Assembly: GCF_016428645.1 (NCBI RefSeq)
Contig: NZ_JAELXW010000052.1
Coordinates: 1 to 62,779, forward strand
Source: Glycomyces salinus
GTDB lineage: Bacteria > Actinomycetota > Actinomycetes > Mycobacteriales > Micromonosporaceae
Reading direction: 5' to 3'
DNA: 62,779 nt
The notes beneath the pieces are model-generated. The model was not told the DNA's origin and did no database searches. It saw only the letters and a list, made by a program, of their open reading frames with translations. Position numbers and translations under genes: made by a program. Shown one piece after another: positions 1-8,863 of this stretch. Each line of letters begins with the position of its first letter. Position 1 is the first letter of the stretch.

Positions 1-83
1 ACCCCGAGCCGACACGGACCCGACAACCGGACACGACCTGTGGCGGTTGGCGATCACTCATTCCGGGCCCGCCCTGGCCCCAA

Positions 84-112
84 GCGGCGGGCGCCTTCCC
101 GGCGCCCGCCGC
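84..112 (-). terminator. Terminator hairpin after the MacB-like permease
   Basis: Perfect 12-bp inverted repeat (GCGGCGGGCGCC, 5-nt loop, then its complement) just past the stop codon of the minus-strand permease. There is no clear U tract, which is common in GC-rich actinobacteria. Confidence 0.6.
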
Positions 113-119
113 ACTCCGG

Positions 120-1295
120 TCAGGGCGCCGTGAGCGCCTCGGTGGGGGACAGGCGCGCGGCCTTGACCGCCGGGTAGAGCCCGGCGATCGCCCCGATCAG
201 GGCGGTGGCGGCCACGCCGCCGCCCAGGACCCACGCTGGAACCGTGGGCGGCCAGCCCTGCCAGGCCGCGTAGGCGGCCGTGATCGCCGAGCCCAGCGCC
301 ACCCCGCCGGCCCCGCCGAGGAGCGACAGCAGGAGCGACTCGGCCAGGAACTGGCTGCGCACGTCCCTTCTCGTAGCCCCCAGGGAGCGGCGCAGCCCGA
401 TCTCGCCGCGCCGCTCCAACACCGAGATCACCATCGTGTTGGCGACCCCGACGCCGCCGACAAGCAGCGCCACCGCGCCCAGGCCGAGCAGCAGCCCGGT
501 GAAGGTTTCCTCGGCGGCCTCGGCCGCCACCAGGGCGTCCGAGGGCCGGGAGACCTCGACCTCGTCGGGGTGCTCGGGGTTGGCGGTCGTGGCCAGGACC
601 GACTGCACGTCGGCCACGGCCGTCTCGGCGGCGCGGGTGTAGACGGTGGTGGCGTGGGAGTCGAAGTCGAGGTACTCCTCGGCGGCCTCCCAGCCCACCA
701 GCGCGGCGGTGTCCAGCTCCGGCGCCAGCGGGACCGGTTCGAGGATTCCGACGACGCTGAACCACTGGTCGCCGATCCACACCTGCACGTCCGGGTTCGC
801 CTCGGTCACGCCCAGGCGGTCGGCGGCCTCGGCCCCCAGCACCACCGCCGGGAACTCGCCGGTCGCCTCGTCGAGCCACCGCCCGTCGGCCATCTCCCCG
901 GCGACCACCTCCAGCAGGTCGAGCCTGACGGCGTCGACGGTCAGCCCGCCGGTCTCGACCTCCGGTATCCGGTCGTTGCGGTAGGCGCCGACGTCGGGGA
1001 CCCGGCCGGTCGCCGAGGTGTCCAGCACCGGCCCGACCCGCTCGATCATGTCCTCCGACACCAGCGGCAACTGCGAATCGTCGCCGAACATCGACTGCCC
1101 GGGCCCGACCGTGAGCAGGTTGGTGCCCAGCGCCTCCAGCCTCCGGTTCAGGTCCTCCGAACTGGAGGCCGAGATGCCGACGACCGCCACCATCGCGGCG
1201 ATGCCGATAGCGATCCCGATGGCCGACAGGGTCACCCGCAGGGGCCGCGAGCGCAGGCCGTACGCCCCGGCCCGCCAGATGTCAGCCCACCGCAT
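120..1295 (-). CDS. MacB/FtsX-type ABC transporter permease
   Basis: Integral membrane subunit of a MacAB-like exporter, 391 aa. One N-terminal membrane segment (about residues 20-42) is followed by a large extracytoplasmic MacB_PCD-type domain. Three C-terminal membrane helices follow, with the FtsX-family signature around [23 protein letters not shown], a segment known to couple to the ATPase. It is the last gene of a four-gene minus-strand operon and overlaps the end of the ATPase gene by 14 bp, so translation is probably coupled. The family exports peptides, lipoproteins or drugs; the substrate cannot be read from sequence. Confidence 0.9.
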   Translation of the reverse strand: MRWADIWRAGAYGLRSRPLRVTLSAIGIAIGIAAMVAVVGISASSSEDLNRRLEALGTNLLTVGPGQSMFGDDSQLPLVSEDMIERVGPVLDTSATGRVPDVGAYRNDRIPEVETGGLTVDAVRLDLLEVVAGEMADGRWLDEATGEFPAVVLGAEAADRLGVTEANPDVQVWIGDQWFSVVGILEPVPLAPELDTAALVGWEAAEEYLDFDSHATTVYTRAAETAVADVQSVLATTANPEHPDEVEVSRPSDALVAAEAAEETFTGLLLGLGAVALLVGGVGVANTMVISVLERRGEIGLRRSLGATRRDVRSQFLAESLLLSLLGGAGGVALGSAITAAYAAWQGWPPTVPAWVLGGGVAATALIGAIAGLYPAVKAARLSPTEALTAP

Positions 1296-1950
1296 CGCGC
1301 ACCACCCGGCCGTCGCGCATCTCGATGCGGCGCGGCAGGCTCGCCGCTATCTCCCGGTCATGAGTGATGATCACAACCGTCGTGCCCGAGTCGTTCAACT
1401 CGCGCAGCAGCTTCATGACGACCTCGCCCGAATGCGAGTCGAGGTTCCCGGTCGGCTCGTCGGCCAGCAGCAGGTCCGGGTCGCCCACGATCGCTCGGGC
1501 GATCGCGACGCGCTGCCGCTGCCCCCCGGACAGCTCGTGCGGCCGACTGCCGGTCCTGTCGCCCAGGCCGACGCGTTCCAGCGCCTCGGCGGCCCGCTCG
1601 CGCCTGCGTCCGCGCGGAATGCGGGAGTAGAGCAGCCCGTCGGCGACGTTGTCCAGGATCGGCACCCCGGGAGCGAGGTGGAAGGACTGGAACACGAACC
1701 CGAGCGCGGTCGCGCGGACCTTCGAGAGCTGCTTGTCCGACAGCGCGCCGACCTCGTGGCCGGTCACGCGGACCGTTCCCGAGGTCGGCCGGTCCAGCGT
1801 CCCGGCCAGGTTGAGCAGCGTCGACTTGCCCGAGCCGGAGGGCCCGACGATCGCCACCAGCTCTCCGGAGTCGATCCCCAGCGAGACGTCGTCGAGCGCG
1901 GTCACGCCCGGGTAGGTCTTGCTCACCGAGTCCAGGGTCACGACGCTCAT
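1282..1950 (-). CDS. ABC transporter ATP-binding protein (MacB/LolD type)
   Basis: Cytoplasmic ATPase of 222 aa that powers the adjacent permease. Visible motifs are Walker [11 protein letters not shown]-loop [10 protein letters not shown], signature [14 protein letters not shown], Walker [13 protein letters not shown] and the switch histidine in IITHD. The SxHLxPGxxxxxNV(A/x)xGLxYS segment is typical of the LolD/MacB subgroup. The ATG at 1950 overlaps the stop of the upstream adaptor gene by 4 bp. It works with the permease (120-1295) and the adaptor (1947-3011). Confidence 0.93.
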   Translation of the reverse strand: MSVVTLDSVSKTYPGVTALDDVSLGIDSGELVAIVGPSGSGKSTLLNLAGTLDRPTSGTVRVTGHEVGALSDKQLSKVRATALGFVFQSFHLAPGVPILDNVADGLLYSRIPRGRRRERAAEALERVGLGDRTGSRPHELSGGQRQRVAIARAIVGDPDLLLADEPTGNLDSHSGEVVMKLLRELNDSGTTVVIITHDREIAASLPRRIEMRDGRVVRDAVG

Positions 1951-3011
1951 TCGGGGACCACCACCGACATGCCCTCCTCCAGGCCGTCGCCGGCGACCTC
2001 GACCATGCCCTGCGAGAAGATACCGGTCTCGACCGGGACGATCTCGGTGGCGGAGCCGTCGGAGATCTCCAGGCCGTAGCCGCCTTCGCGCAGCGCCAGC
2101 AGCGCCTCGACGGGAACGGCGAGCACGTCCTCGTGGACCTCGTTGGTGAGCTCCACGGTGACCGGGGCGGACTCCAGGTCCTCGAGCGCCTCGTCGTCGG
2201 CCACGGTGACCGTGACCTCGATCGTGGTCGGCTCCTCCTCGCCGCCCATGTCGTCCTCGGAACCGCCGCCGGAGACGGTGGTGCTGACCTCGGTGACCTC
2301 GCCGTCGACCTCGGTGCCGTCCGGAAGGGTGACGGTGACCGCCAGGCCCTCCTCGGCCAGGTCCTGGTCGAGGACGTCGAGTTCGAGCGTCACGCTCCGC
2401 CGGTCGCGGGTGTAGCCGAGGATCGCTCCGTTCGCCGGGTCGCCGACCGAGGCGAGCTGCTCGGACACGCGCATCGTGTCCGGGAGGAACACCACCGAGC
2501 CGAGCGGGACCGTGCCGGTCTCGGCGGCGCCGATGTCGGCCTGCCAGTCCTCCACCGCCTCGGCAGTGGCCCAGGTGTACTCGTCGTCGACGGTGAACCA
2601 GTTCTCGTAGCCGTTCTCGGACAGGTACTCCTCGAGCTGGCGCACGTCCGGACCCTCGGTGCCGGGGGCCAGCTCGCGCCACATCGGCAGTTCGCCCTGC
2701 ATGACGACGACGGGTTCGTTGTCCACGAAGTAGGCGGCCGTGCCCGGCTCCAGCACCGTCCCGGGCTCGGCCATGTCGGTCACCGTGCCCTGGAGCGTGC
2801 CGTTCATCGTGTACGCCGTGCCGTAGGACAGGGTCCCGTCGAAGTCCTCGGTGCGGGCCATGTCCCGGCGCTCGATCTCGGTGGTCGCGGCGGGCGAGTC
2901 GTCGGCGGTCGCCTCCGAGTTCCCGGTGTCCACGAACGCGAACGCCCCGGCGGCCGCCACCACCGCGGCGGCCGCTCCGCCGCCCAGCAGGATGTTCCTC
3001 CGTCTGCTCAT
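1947..3011 (-). CDS. MacA-like membrane adaptor with peptidoglycan-binding domain
   Basis: Periplasm-facing adaptor of 354 aa. An N-terminal anchor (about residues 7-27) follows MSRRRN. A PG_binding_1-like fold lies near residues 115-160 ([19 protein letters not shown] ... [10 protein letters not shown]), and a HlyD/RND-like beta-barrel region with Glu/Asp-rich insert follows. In Gram-positives such fusions are thought to hold the exporter against peptidoglycan, since no outer-membrane channel exists. Its ATG overlaps the upstream lipoprotein stop by one base (ATGA). The second product of the operon. Confidence 0.85.
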   Translation of the reverse strand: MSRRRNILLGGGAAAAVVAAAGAFAFVDTGNSEATADDSPAATTEIERRDMARTEDFDGTLSYGTAYTMNGTLQGTVTDMAEPGTVLEPGTAAYFVDNEPVVVMQGELPMWRELAPGTEGPDVRQLEEYLSENGYENWFTVDDEYTWATAEAVEDWQADIGAAETGTVPLGSVVFLPDTMRVSEQLASVGDPANGAILGYTRDRRSVTLELDVLDQDLAEEGLAVTVTLPDGTEVDGEVTEVSTTVSGGGSEDDMGGEEEPTTIEVTVTVADDEALEDLESAPVTVELTNEVHEDVLAVPVEALLALREGGYGLEISDGSATEIVPVETGIFSQGMVEVAGDGLEEGMSVVVPE

Positions 3012-3535
3012 CAGTTGCCGCCTCCGAGTCCGATCTCGTGGATCTCGGAGCACGTTTCCTGCGCGGCCTCGAAGTCGGGGTCGTCGAGCAGGTCCCTGGT
3101 GAGGGCCATGCCGTCGCCGGAGGGGTCGGGGAACTCCTCGACGCCGTTCTCGCGCATGCAGTCTGCGAATTCCCTGGCGGTCTCCTCGTCGAGGGGGGAG
3201 GTGTCCCCAGGCCCTCCGGACGTCGCTTGGAAGTCCTCGAGGAAGTGCTGGCACGCCTCCATGGCCGAGTCGAAGTCCGGGTCGTCGATGATCTCCTCGC
3301 CCATCGTGGCTCCACCGTCGCCCATGTCCGGGAACTCCTCGACGCCGTTCTCGCGCATGCATTCGGAGAAGGCGAGCATCGCCTCCTCCTGACTCAGGTC
3401 CTCGGCGGACTCCTCGTTCGTTTCGGCGTCGCCGCCGGCGCTGGCCACGTCGCCGCCGTCTCCCTCGTCGTCTCCGCAGGCCGCGGTGAACATCAGGGCC
3501 GCCGCCGCGCCTGCGGCGAGCAGTAGTCTTCTCAT
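3011..3535 (-). CDS. Lipoprotein with duplicated [12 protein letters not shown] motif
   Basis: First gene of the efflux operon, 174 aa. A signal peptide ends in a lipobox (LMFTAAC), so it is probably a membrane-anchored lipoprotein. The mature part has an acidic linker and two repeats, each with [12 protein letters not shown], then (I/L)(I/L)DDPDF(D/E)xAxxxC, so each repeat has two cysteines. The start is placed at 3535 because a good AGGAG lies 7 nt upstream; an in-frame ATG 13 codons earlier is less likely. No biochemical function is known to me; context suggests an extracytoplasmic partner of the exporter or a ligand sensor. Confidence 0.8.
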   Translation of the reverse strand: MRRLLLAAGAAAALMFTAACGDDEGDGGDVASAGGDAETNEESAEDLSQEEAMLAFSECMRENGVEEFPDMGDGGATMGEEIIDDPDFDSAMEACQHFLEDFQATSGGPGDTSPLDEETAREFADCMRENGVEEFPDPSGDGMALTRDLLDDPDFEAAQETCSEIHEIGLGGGN

Positions 3536-3676
3536 CGTTCCGCTCCTATCTGTGGGATCGGTCTGCGCCGCCAAGTGAAGACCCGGGAGCGTGTGTTCCG
3601 CGTCAACGAATTCGCTTACGCGGCCCTTATGCGGCCCGGAGCAGACTTACGGTCGAGTCGGACGGGAGGACGGGGT

Positions 3677-4342
3677 ATGCGAGTGCTGGTAGTCGAGGAC
3701 GAGAAGATGCTGGCGGACGGGATAGCCGAAGGGCTGCGCGCCGAGGCGATGGCCGTGGACGTCTGCTACGACGGCGACTCGGCGCGGCTGCGGCTGGCCG
3801 CCTACGACTACGACGTGGCCATCCTCGACCGCGACCTGCCGCGCGTCGGCGGCGACGACCTGTGCCGCAAGATCGTCGACGGCCCGCACCACACCCGCAT
3901 CCTGATGCTGACCGCCTCCACCGAGGTCGAGGACCGGGTCGAGGGCCTGTCACTGGGCGCCGACGACTACCTCGGCAAGCCGTTCGCCTTCTCCGAGCTG
4001 GTGGCGCGCGTCCAGGCCCTGGCCCGCCGGTCGGTGCCCGCCCCGCCGCCGGTGATCGAGCGGGCCGGGCTCACCGTCGACACCGCCCGCCGCCAGGTCT
4101 TCCGGGACGGCCGCTACGTGCCGCTCTCGAAGAAGGAGTTCGGGGTGCTGGTCGAGCTGCTGCGCGCCGACGGCGCGACCGTGTCCACCGAGCGGCTGCT
4201 CGAGAAGGCATGGGACGAGCACATCGACCCGGCCACCAACGTGGTGCGGGTGACGATGATGACCCTGCGCCGCAAACTCGGCACTCCGCCGGTGATCGAG
4301 ACCGTCCCCGGATCGGGGTACACGGTCAGGAAGGAACGGTGA
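3677..4342 (+). CDS. OmpR/PhoB-family response regulator
   Basis: Two-component response regulator, 221 aa. The receiver domain (1-115) has acidic residues ED at 7-9, phosphoacceptor D51 and K101 in LGKPF. The C-terminal winged helix (about 130-221) ends with the TVPGSGYTVR wing signature. The ATG at 3677 follows a GGGAGGACGGGG ribosome-binding site. It is transcribed divergently from the MacAB-like operon and directly upstream of its kinase, so that operon is the obvious candidate target. Confidence 0.92.
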   Translation: MRVLVVEDEKMLADGIAEGLRAEAMAVDVCYDGDSARLRLAAYDYDVAILDRDLPRVGGDDLCRKIVDGPHHTRILMLTASTEVEDRVEGLSLGADDYLGKPFAFSELVARVQALARRSVPAPPPVIERAGLTVDTARRQVFRDGRYVPLSKKEFGVLVELLRADGATVSTERLLEKAWDEHIDPATNVVRVTMMTLRRKLGTPPVIETVPGSGYTVRKER

Positions 4343-4344
4343 GC

Positions 4345-5490
4345 ATGCGCCTTCGCACCAGGCTCACACTGTGGTACTCGGCGGCGTTCTTCGCGGCCGG
4401 GGCGGCCGTGATCGCGGCGGTCTACATCGTCGTGAGAGACCGGACCGGCAACAACCTGCCGTCCCTCGCGCTCAGCCGGGCCGACTTCGACTCCATCGAC
4501 CTCACCATCTCGGCGAACGGCGAGGCCCGCCAGCAGGTAGCCGATGAATTCCTCTCCGCCCAGGACGCCTACAACCACGAGACCATGCAATCGGTGCTGA
4601 TCTGGTCGATAGCCGCGCTCGCGGTGGTCGGCGTGCTCGCGGTCATGGCCGGGTGGCTCATCGCCGGGCGGGCGCTGCGTCCGATCGACGCCATCACCGG
4701 CACGGCCCGCCGGGTCGCCGACCGCAGCCTCCACGAGCGCATCAACCTCGAAGGCCCGAACGACGAGGTCAAGCGCCTGGCCGACACCTTCGACGAGATG
4801 CTGGGCAGGCTCGACCGCGCCTTCGAGGGCCAGCGCCGCTTCGTCGGCAACGCCTCCCACGAGCTGCGGACGCCGCTGGCGATCAACCGCACCCTCCTCG
4901 AGGTGGCCGCCGCCGGACCGGACGCGGACCAGAGGCTCAAGACGCTCGCCGAGAACCTCCTGGCCGTCAACGCCCGCCACGAGAAGCTCATCGACGGCCT
5001 GCTGACGCTGGCCCGCACCGAGCAGGCCACGCTCGACCGGGCGCCGGTCGACCTGGCGGACATCGTTGTCCACGTCGCCGACCGACTGCGGTCCGAGGCC
5101 GATGCGGCCGACGTCGTGCTGCGCGTCGACGCCGGGACGGCGGTCCTCCGGGGCGACGCCACGCTGCTGGAGCGCCTGGTCGAGAACCTGATCAACAACG
5201 GCATCAGACACAACCACTCCGGGGGCGACGTCTCGGTCGTCACCTCGACGAAGGATCGCCGGGCCCAGGTGACCGTCGTCAACTCGGGGCCGGTCGTCGC
5301 CGCCTACGAGGTGGAGGCCCTGTTCGAGCCGTTCCGGCGCGGCGAGGACCGCGACCGGATCGACTCGGCCAAGGGAGTGGGACTGGGCCTGTCGGTCGTG
5401 GACTCGATCGCCCGCGTCCACGGAGCCGAGATCAAGGCCCTGCCACGGCGCGGCGGCGGCCTGAGAGTCTCGGTGGAGTTCACCGCTTGA
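4345..5490 (+). CDS. Sensor histidine kinase (HAMP, HisKA, HATPase)
   Basis: Membrane histidine kinase of 381 aa paired with the response regulator. Two membrane helices (about 10-30 and 84-108) flank a short extracytoplasmic loop. A HAMP domain follows, then the H-box NASHELRTPLAINR (H172), N-box LINNGIRHN and G-boxes around GVGLGLSVVDSIARVH. ATG 4345 has AGGAAGG 10 nt upstream; a GTG at 4339 overlapping the previous stop is an alternative start. The short sensor loop suggests detection of an envelope signal, perhaps the exporter's substrate. Confidence 0.92.
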   Translation: MRLRTRLTLWYSAAFFAAGAAVIAAVYIVVRDRTGNNLPSLALSRADFDSIDLTISANGEARQQVADEFLSAQDAYNHETMQSVLIWSIAALAVVGVLAVMAGWLIAGRALRPIDAITGTARRVADRSLHERINLEGPNDEVKRLADTFDEMLGRLDRAFEGQRRFVGNASHELRTPLAINRTLLEVAAAGPDADQRLKTLAENLLAVNARHEKLIDGLLTLARTEQATLDRAPVDLADIVVHVADRLRSEADAADVVLRVDAGTAVLRGDATLLERLVENLINNGIRHNHSGGDVSVVTSTKDRRAQVTVVNSGPVVAAYEVEALFEPFRRGEDRDRIDSAKGVGLGLSVVDSIARVHGAEIKALPRRGGGLRVSVEFTA

Positions 5491-5549
5491 CTTCGAACCC
5501 TTCCTCGGAGCTCTTCAGCGACTGATCCGCTCCTCTGCCGTCGCCGATA

Positions 5550-5580
5550 TTGGCCTGGAGTGCGCTCCAGGTCTTAGTCT
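5550..5580 (+). promoter_or_regulatory. MerR-type promoter with operator in a 19-bp spacer
   Basis: TTGGCC (5550-5555) and TAGTCT (5575-5580) are separated by 19 bp, and the spacer carries the near-perfect palindrome CCTGGAGTGCGCTCCAGG (5554-5571). An over-long spacer filled by a dyad is the hallmark of promoters activated by MerR-family regulators. It would drive the epimerase gene starting at 5612. No MerR gene is present in this window. Confidence 0.6.
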
Positions 5581-5611
5581 TGCCCGATAAAGCTGACGGA
5601 AGGGCATTCGA

Positions 5612-6469
5612 ATGGCAGGACGCGTGGCAGTGACCGGTGGCAGTGGCAAACTCGGGAGGGCGTGCGTGCGCGACCTGGTCGAGCACGGGTGGGAGGTGGT
5701 CAACCTGGACCGGGCGCCCTCGACCGACGCGCTGGCGCCGTACACCGAGGTCGACCTCACCGACTACGGGCAGGCCGTCGAGGCCCTCACCGGGATCGAC
5801 GACCGCTACGAGGGGGTCGACGCGCTTGTCCACCTCGCGGCGATTCCGGCCCCGGGACTGAAGGCGAATGCGGCGACGTTCCGCAACAACGCCCTGACCA
5901 CGTTCAACGTCTTCCAGGCCGCGAAGCTGGCCGGGATCGGGAACATCGTCTGGGCCTCCAGCGAGACCGTCCTGGGCCTGCCGTTCGAGACCCCGCCGCC
6001 GTACCTGCCGATCGACGAGGAGTACGCCCCCCGACCGGAGTCGACCTACTCGCTGGTCAAGACCATGGAGGAGACCATGGTCGAGCAGTTCTGCCGCTGG
6101 GACCCCGAGCTCAAGGCCACCGGCCTGCGCTTCTCGAACGTCATGTACGTCTCCGACTACGCGGCCTTCCCGGCCTTCGAGGACGACCCGCTGCTGCGCA
6201 AGTGGAACCTGTGGTCCTACATCGACGCCCGCGACGGGGCCCAGGCGATCCGCCTGGCGCTGGGGCGCGAGGGCGCGGGCCGGGAGGTCTGCGTGATCGC
6301 CTCCCCGGACACGGTCATGAGCACGCCGACCATGGACCTGGTGAATGCCTACTACCCTGACCTGGAGCTGCGCCGTCCGGTCTCGGGACACGAATCGCTG
6401 ATGTCGACCGAGAAGGCCCGCCGGCTGTTCGGCTACGACCCGCGGCACACTTGGCGGAACCACATCTGA
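5612..6469 (+). CDS. NAD(P)-dependent epimerase/dehydratase (extended SDR)
   Basis: Cytoplasmic oxidoreductase of 285 aa. The Rossmann motif is TGGSGKLGR (residues 8-16), followed by a D for the adenine ribose, LVHLAAIP and the catalytic pair in YSLVK. Length and pattern fit extended short-chain dehydrogenases such as sugar epimerases and uronate dehydrogenases. The substrate is not evident. It stands alone behind the MerR-type promoter and ends before a strong terminator. Confidence 0.85.
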   Translation: MAGRVAVTGGSGKLGRACVRDLVEHGWEVVNLDRAPSTDALAPYTEVDLTDYGQAVEALTGIDDRYEGVDALVHLAAIPAPGLKANAATFRNNALTTFNVFQAAKLAGIGNIVWASSETVLGLPFETPPPYLPIDEEYAPRPESTYSLVKTMEETMVEQFCRWDPELKATGLRFSNVMYVSDYAAFPAFEDDPLLRKWNLWSYIDARDGAQAIRLALGREGAGREVCVIASPDTVMSTPTMDLVNAYYPDLELRRPVSGHESLMSTEKARRLFGYDPRHTWRNHI

Positions 6470-6499
6470 CCGGCAGGTCCGCCCGCATAAAAGGGGGAA

Positions 6500-6531
6500 G
6501 GGCCGGGGACGAGCAGCGGAGTCCCCGGCCC
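6500..6531. terminator. Bidirectional terminator hairpin
   Basis: GGGCCGGGGAC and GTCCCCGGCCC pair perfectly (11 bp) around a 10-nt loop between the convergent epimerase gene and the surface-protein gene, so it can serve both strands. Confidence 0.65.
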
Positions 6532-6549
6532 GATGACTTCCCGAGCGCT

Positions 6550-7887
6550 CTAAGCGGTCCGCCTGCGGACCAGCAGGAGCGTGACGACGCCGGCCGCGAC
6601 CATCGCGACGGCCGCGACGACCAGCCACGGGCCGTCGCCGGTCACCGGCAGGGTCGGGCTCGGCTTCGGCTCCGGCTGGACCACCTCTTCGGCGGTCTTC
6701 TCGTTCTTGACCTTCACCGTGACCTCCGCTCCCGCCGGGACGCGGAAGATCGGGTTGTCGTCCTCGTCGAGCATCAGCTCCGCGCCCCCGTTGACCTCGT
6801 AGCCGGTCAGGATCCAGCCGTCGGGCAGGCCCGAGGCCGGTTCGATGACGGTGCAGAAGGCGTCGGCGGCGATCGGCTCGACGGTCCCGGTCTCCCCGGG
6901 CGCGAGCTCGAGCTCACCGGCGAGCGGCGACTCCGGGTCCTGGCAGGCGTACTCGATGGTGAACTTCTGGTCGGTCTCGCCCCCGGTGGCCTTCTTGAGG
7001 ATCGTCAACTTGCCGGGAGGCGCCTCGTCGAACTCGTTGACGATGGTCACGTGGACGATCTCGTTCGCCTCGATCGTGACCGTGTCGCTCGGCAGGTAGT
7101 CGACGACGCCGTCTCCCGGTTCGACCTCGGTGATGGTGCAGGTCTCGCCGTCGGCCAGGTCGCTGAGTATGTGCCCGCCGCCCTCGAAGGTGCCCAGGCC
7201 GCCGGCGCCGCCGAAGGTCACCTCGAACGTGCCGCTCTCGGTGCACTCCACAGTGGCCTCGTACGACTCGGGAGTCTCGACCCCGGCCCCGGCCTCGACG
7301 CTCTTGGCCACGGTCAGAGAGCCGCTGTCCTTGCTGGGCGGCTCCATCTCGAGGTGGTAGCAGACGTTGTAGTGGCTGACCTCGGGGATCTGCTGCCCCT
7401 GGCCGGCCAGGAGCAGCGGAGCGACGTACCACTGGTCCGGGCCCAGTTCAGGCGGCGTGTAAGGCGAGGTGTAGCTGTTGGTGGCGGTGGCGGCCTTGAC
7501 GAACACCGCATCGACGACGACCCCCATGGCCTCGCCCATGTCGGTGATCTCTACGTTGATGCCCTCGTAGGAATCCCGGCTCTCCTCGTGCTCGGGCGGG
7601 AACGGCTCGGGCACCGTCCCGCCGGTCACGCGGACGAGTCCGTCGTCTGCGGTGTCTGTGCCATCCCCGGCCAGCTCGATGAAGCCGTCGGAGGGGGCGT
7701 AGCCGCCCTGCCCGCAGGACTGGATCATGTCGTCCAGGTAGTCCGCCCGCGAATCCGAGGGCGCCGTCTCCGGCCCGCCGCCCTGCGCGAACGCGGGGGC
7801 GGGAGCCAATACGACGGCCGCGGCCAGCGCGGCCGCGAGACCGGTACCCCCGGCCCAGCGAGAACCTCGCCTTACCTGCAATTCCAT
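6550..7887 (-). CDS. LPxTG-anchored surface protein with DUF5979-like domains
   Basis: Secreted cell-wall protein, 445 aa. There is a signal peptide (GLAAALAAAVVLAPAPAFA), a head region, and two or three Ig-like repeats of the DUF5979/SpaA type (SGSLTVAKSVEAG..., KLTILKKATGG...). The C terminus is a sortase signal: LPVTGD, a hydrophobic helix and RRRTA. It should be covalently attached to peptidoglycan by a class E-like sortase; no sortase gene is in the window. The start at 7887 is chosen by GAAGGAAG just upstream. An in-frame upstream ATG would add 44 residues before the signal peptide and is unlikely. Confidence 0.85.
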   Translation of the reverse strand: MELQVRRGSRWAGGTGLAAALAAAVVLAPAPAFAQGGGPETAPSDSRADYLDDMIQSCGQGGYAPSDGFIELAGDGTDTADDGLVRVTGGTVPEPFPPEHEESRDSYEGINVEITDMGEAMGVVVDAVFVKAATATNSYTSPYTPPELGPDQWYVAPLLLAGQGQQIPEVSHYNVCYHLEMEPPSKDSGSLTVAKSVEAGAGVETPESYEATVECTESGTFEVTFGGAGGLGTFEGGGHILSDLADGETCTITEVEPGDGVVDYLPSDTVTIEANEIVHVTIVNEFDEAPPGKLTILKKATGGETDQKFTIEYACQDPESPLAGELELAPGETGTVEPIAADAFCTVIEPASGLPDGWILTGYEVNGGAELMLDEDDNPIFRVPAGAEVTVKVKNEKTAEEVVQPEPKPSPTLPVTGDGPWLVVAAVAMVAAGVVTLLLVRRRTA

Positions 7888-8032
7888 CACTTCCTTCTCC
7901 GTGGCGGCTTCGAGTGCTCTCTGGTCGGGCCGAACCGTCGACGGCCGAGACCACCTGACAATTCTCAGTCCAAAAGGCTCCGCCGCGATGCAACACGCCC
8001 AAATAAGCAGCGAGAACATCGGAGAAGGAGAG

Positions 8033-8066
8033 GCCGGGGCCGATCCCCGCGGGGATCGGCCCCGGC
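8033..8066 (-). terminator. Terminator after the DsbA-like gene
   Basis: A 34-nt perfect palindrome (GCCGGGGCCGATCCCC and its complement) lies 15 bp beyond the stop codon of the minus-strand thioredoxin-fold gene. The rest of 7888-8080 shows no gene. Confidence 0.65.
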
Positions 8067-8080
8067 ATCCCGGGAGCCGG

Positions 8081-8806
8081 TCAGGAAGCGGCGATGGCGG
8101 CCTCGACCTCGTCGGCGAAGGCCTGCGTGTCGACGGTCTCGCCGTCGACGACGGCGGTCGGTGTCCCGCTCACGCCCTGGTCCTCCGTGGCGGAGGTGTT
8201 GCCGGCCTGGACCCAGCCCCGGTAGGTCTCCTCCGACACGCACTGCTCCCAGTCGTCGCCGAGGTCGGCCTCCTCGGTGCCGATCCTGATCAGCTCGTCG
8301 TCGTCGAGCCCGGGGGTGTTCTCCGCGGGCTGGTTCGCGAACAGCGCCAGCGAGTAGTCCAGGAATGCCTGCTCGCCGGTATCGGCGGCGCACACCGCCG
8401 CCGAGGCCGCGCGCGTCGAGTACTCGGTGCCCTCGCTGAGCCGGTCGAGGATCGTGATCGGGTGGTAGTTCACCGTCACCGAACCGTCGTCGATCCAGCC
8501 TTGGATGTCCTCGGAGTAGGCCGACTCGAATTCGTTGCAGATCGGGCACATGTAGTCGATGTAGAGGTCGATCTCGACCGGTCCGTCGCCGATCTGCACG
8601 CCGTAGGTGTCGGTGGTCGCCGCTTCCGGCTCGTTGACCTCCTCTTCCACGTCCCGGTTCAACCAGATGCCGAGGCCCAGCAGGCCCCCGATGAGGAGCA
8701 CGGCCGCGCCGATCGCGGTGCCGAACAGGATCTTCTTGCGGCGCGCCTCGGCGGCCTGCTGCCTGCGTAGCGCCTCCGCCGCGGCCTTGCGCTGCGATTT
8801 TGCCAT
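8081..8806 (-). CDS. Membrane-anchored DsbA-family thiol oxidoreductase
   Basis: Thioredoxin-fold protein of 241 aa. A basic, Ala-rich N-terminus precedes one membrane helix (about residues 26-49). The extracytoplasmic domain has the active site C87-P-I-C90 and the cis-proline loop GVSGTPT. The family forms or isomerises disulfides in exported proteins; actinobacterial DsbA homologues are anchored in this way. It is the most 3' gene of a minus-strand group with a Dyp peroxidase and a copper chaperone, suggesting a shared envelope redox/metal role. Confidence 0.88.
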   Translation of the reverse strand: MAKSQRKAAAEALRRQQAAEARRKKILFGTAIGAAVLLIGGLLGLGIWLNRDVEEEVNEPEAATTDTYGVQIGDGPVEIDLYIDYMCPICNEFESAYSEDIQGWIDDGSVTVNYHPITILDRLSEGTEYSTRAASAAVCAADTGEQAFLDYSLALFANQPAENTPGLDDDELIRIGTEEADLGDDWEQCVSEETYRGWVQAGNTSATEDQGVSGTPTAVVDGETVDTQAFADEVEAAIAAS

Positions 8807-8863
8807 GATCTGTGGATTCCTTTCAGCGGCGGCCGGCCCCCAGAGGGCCGGCCGCGGCGGATC

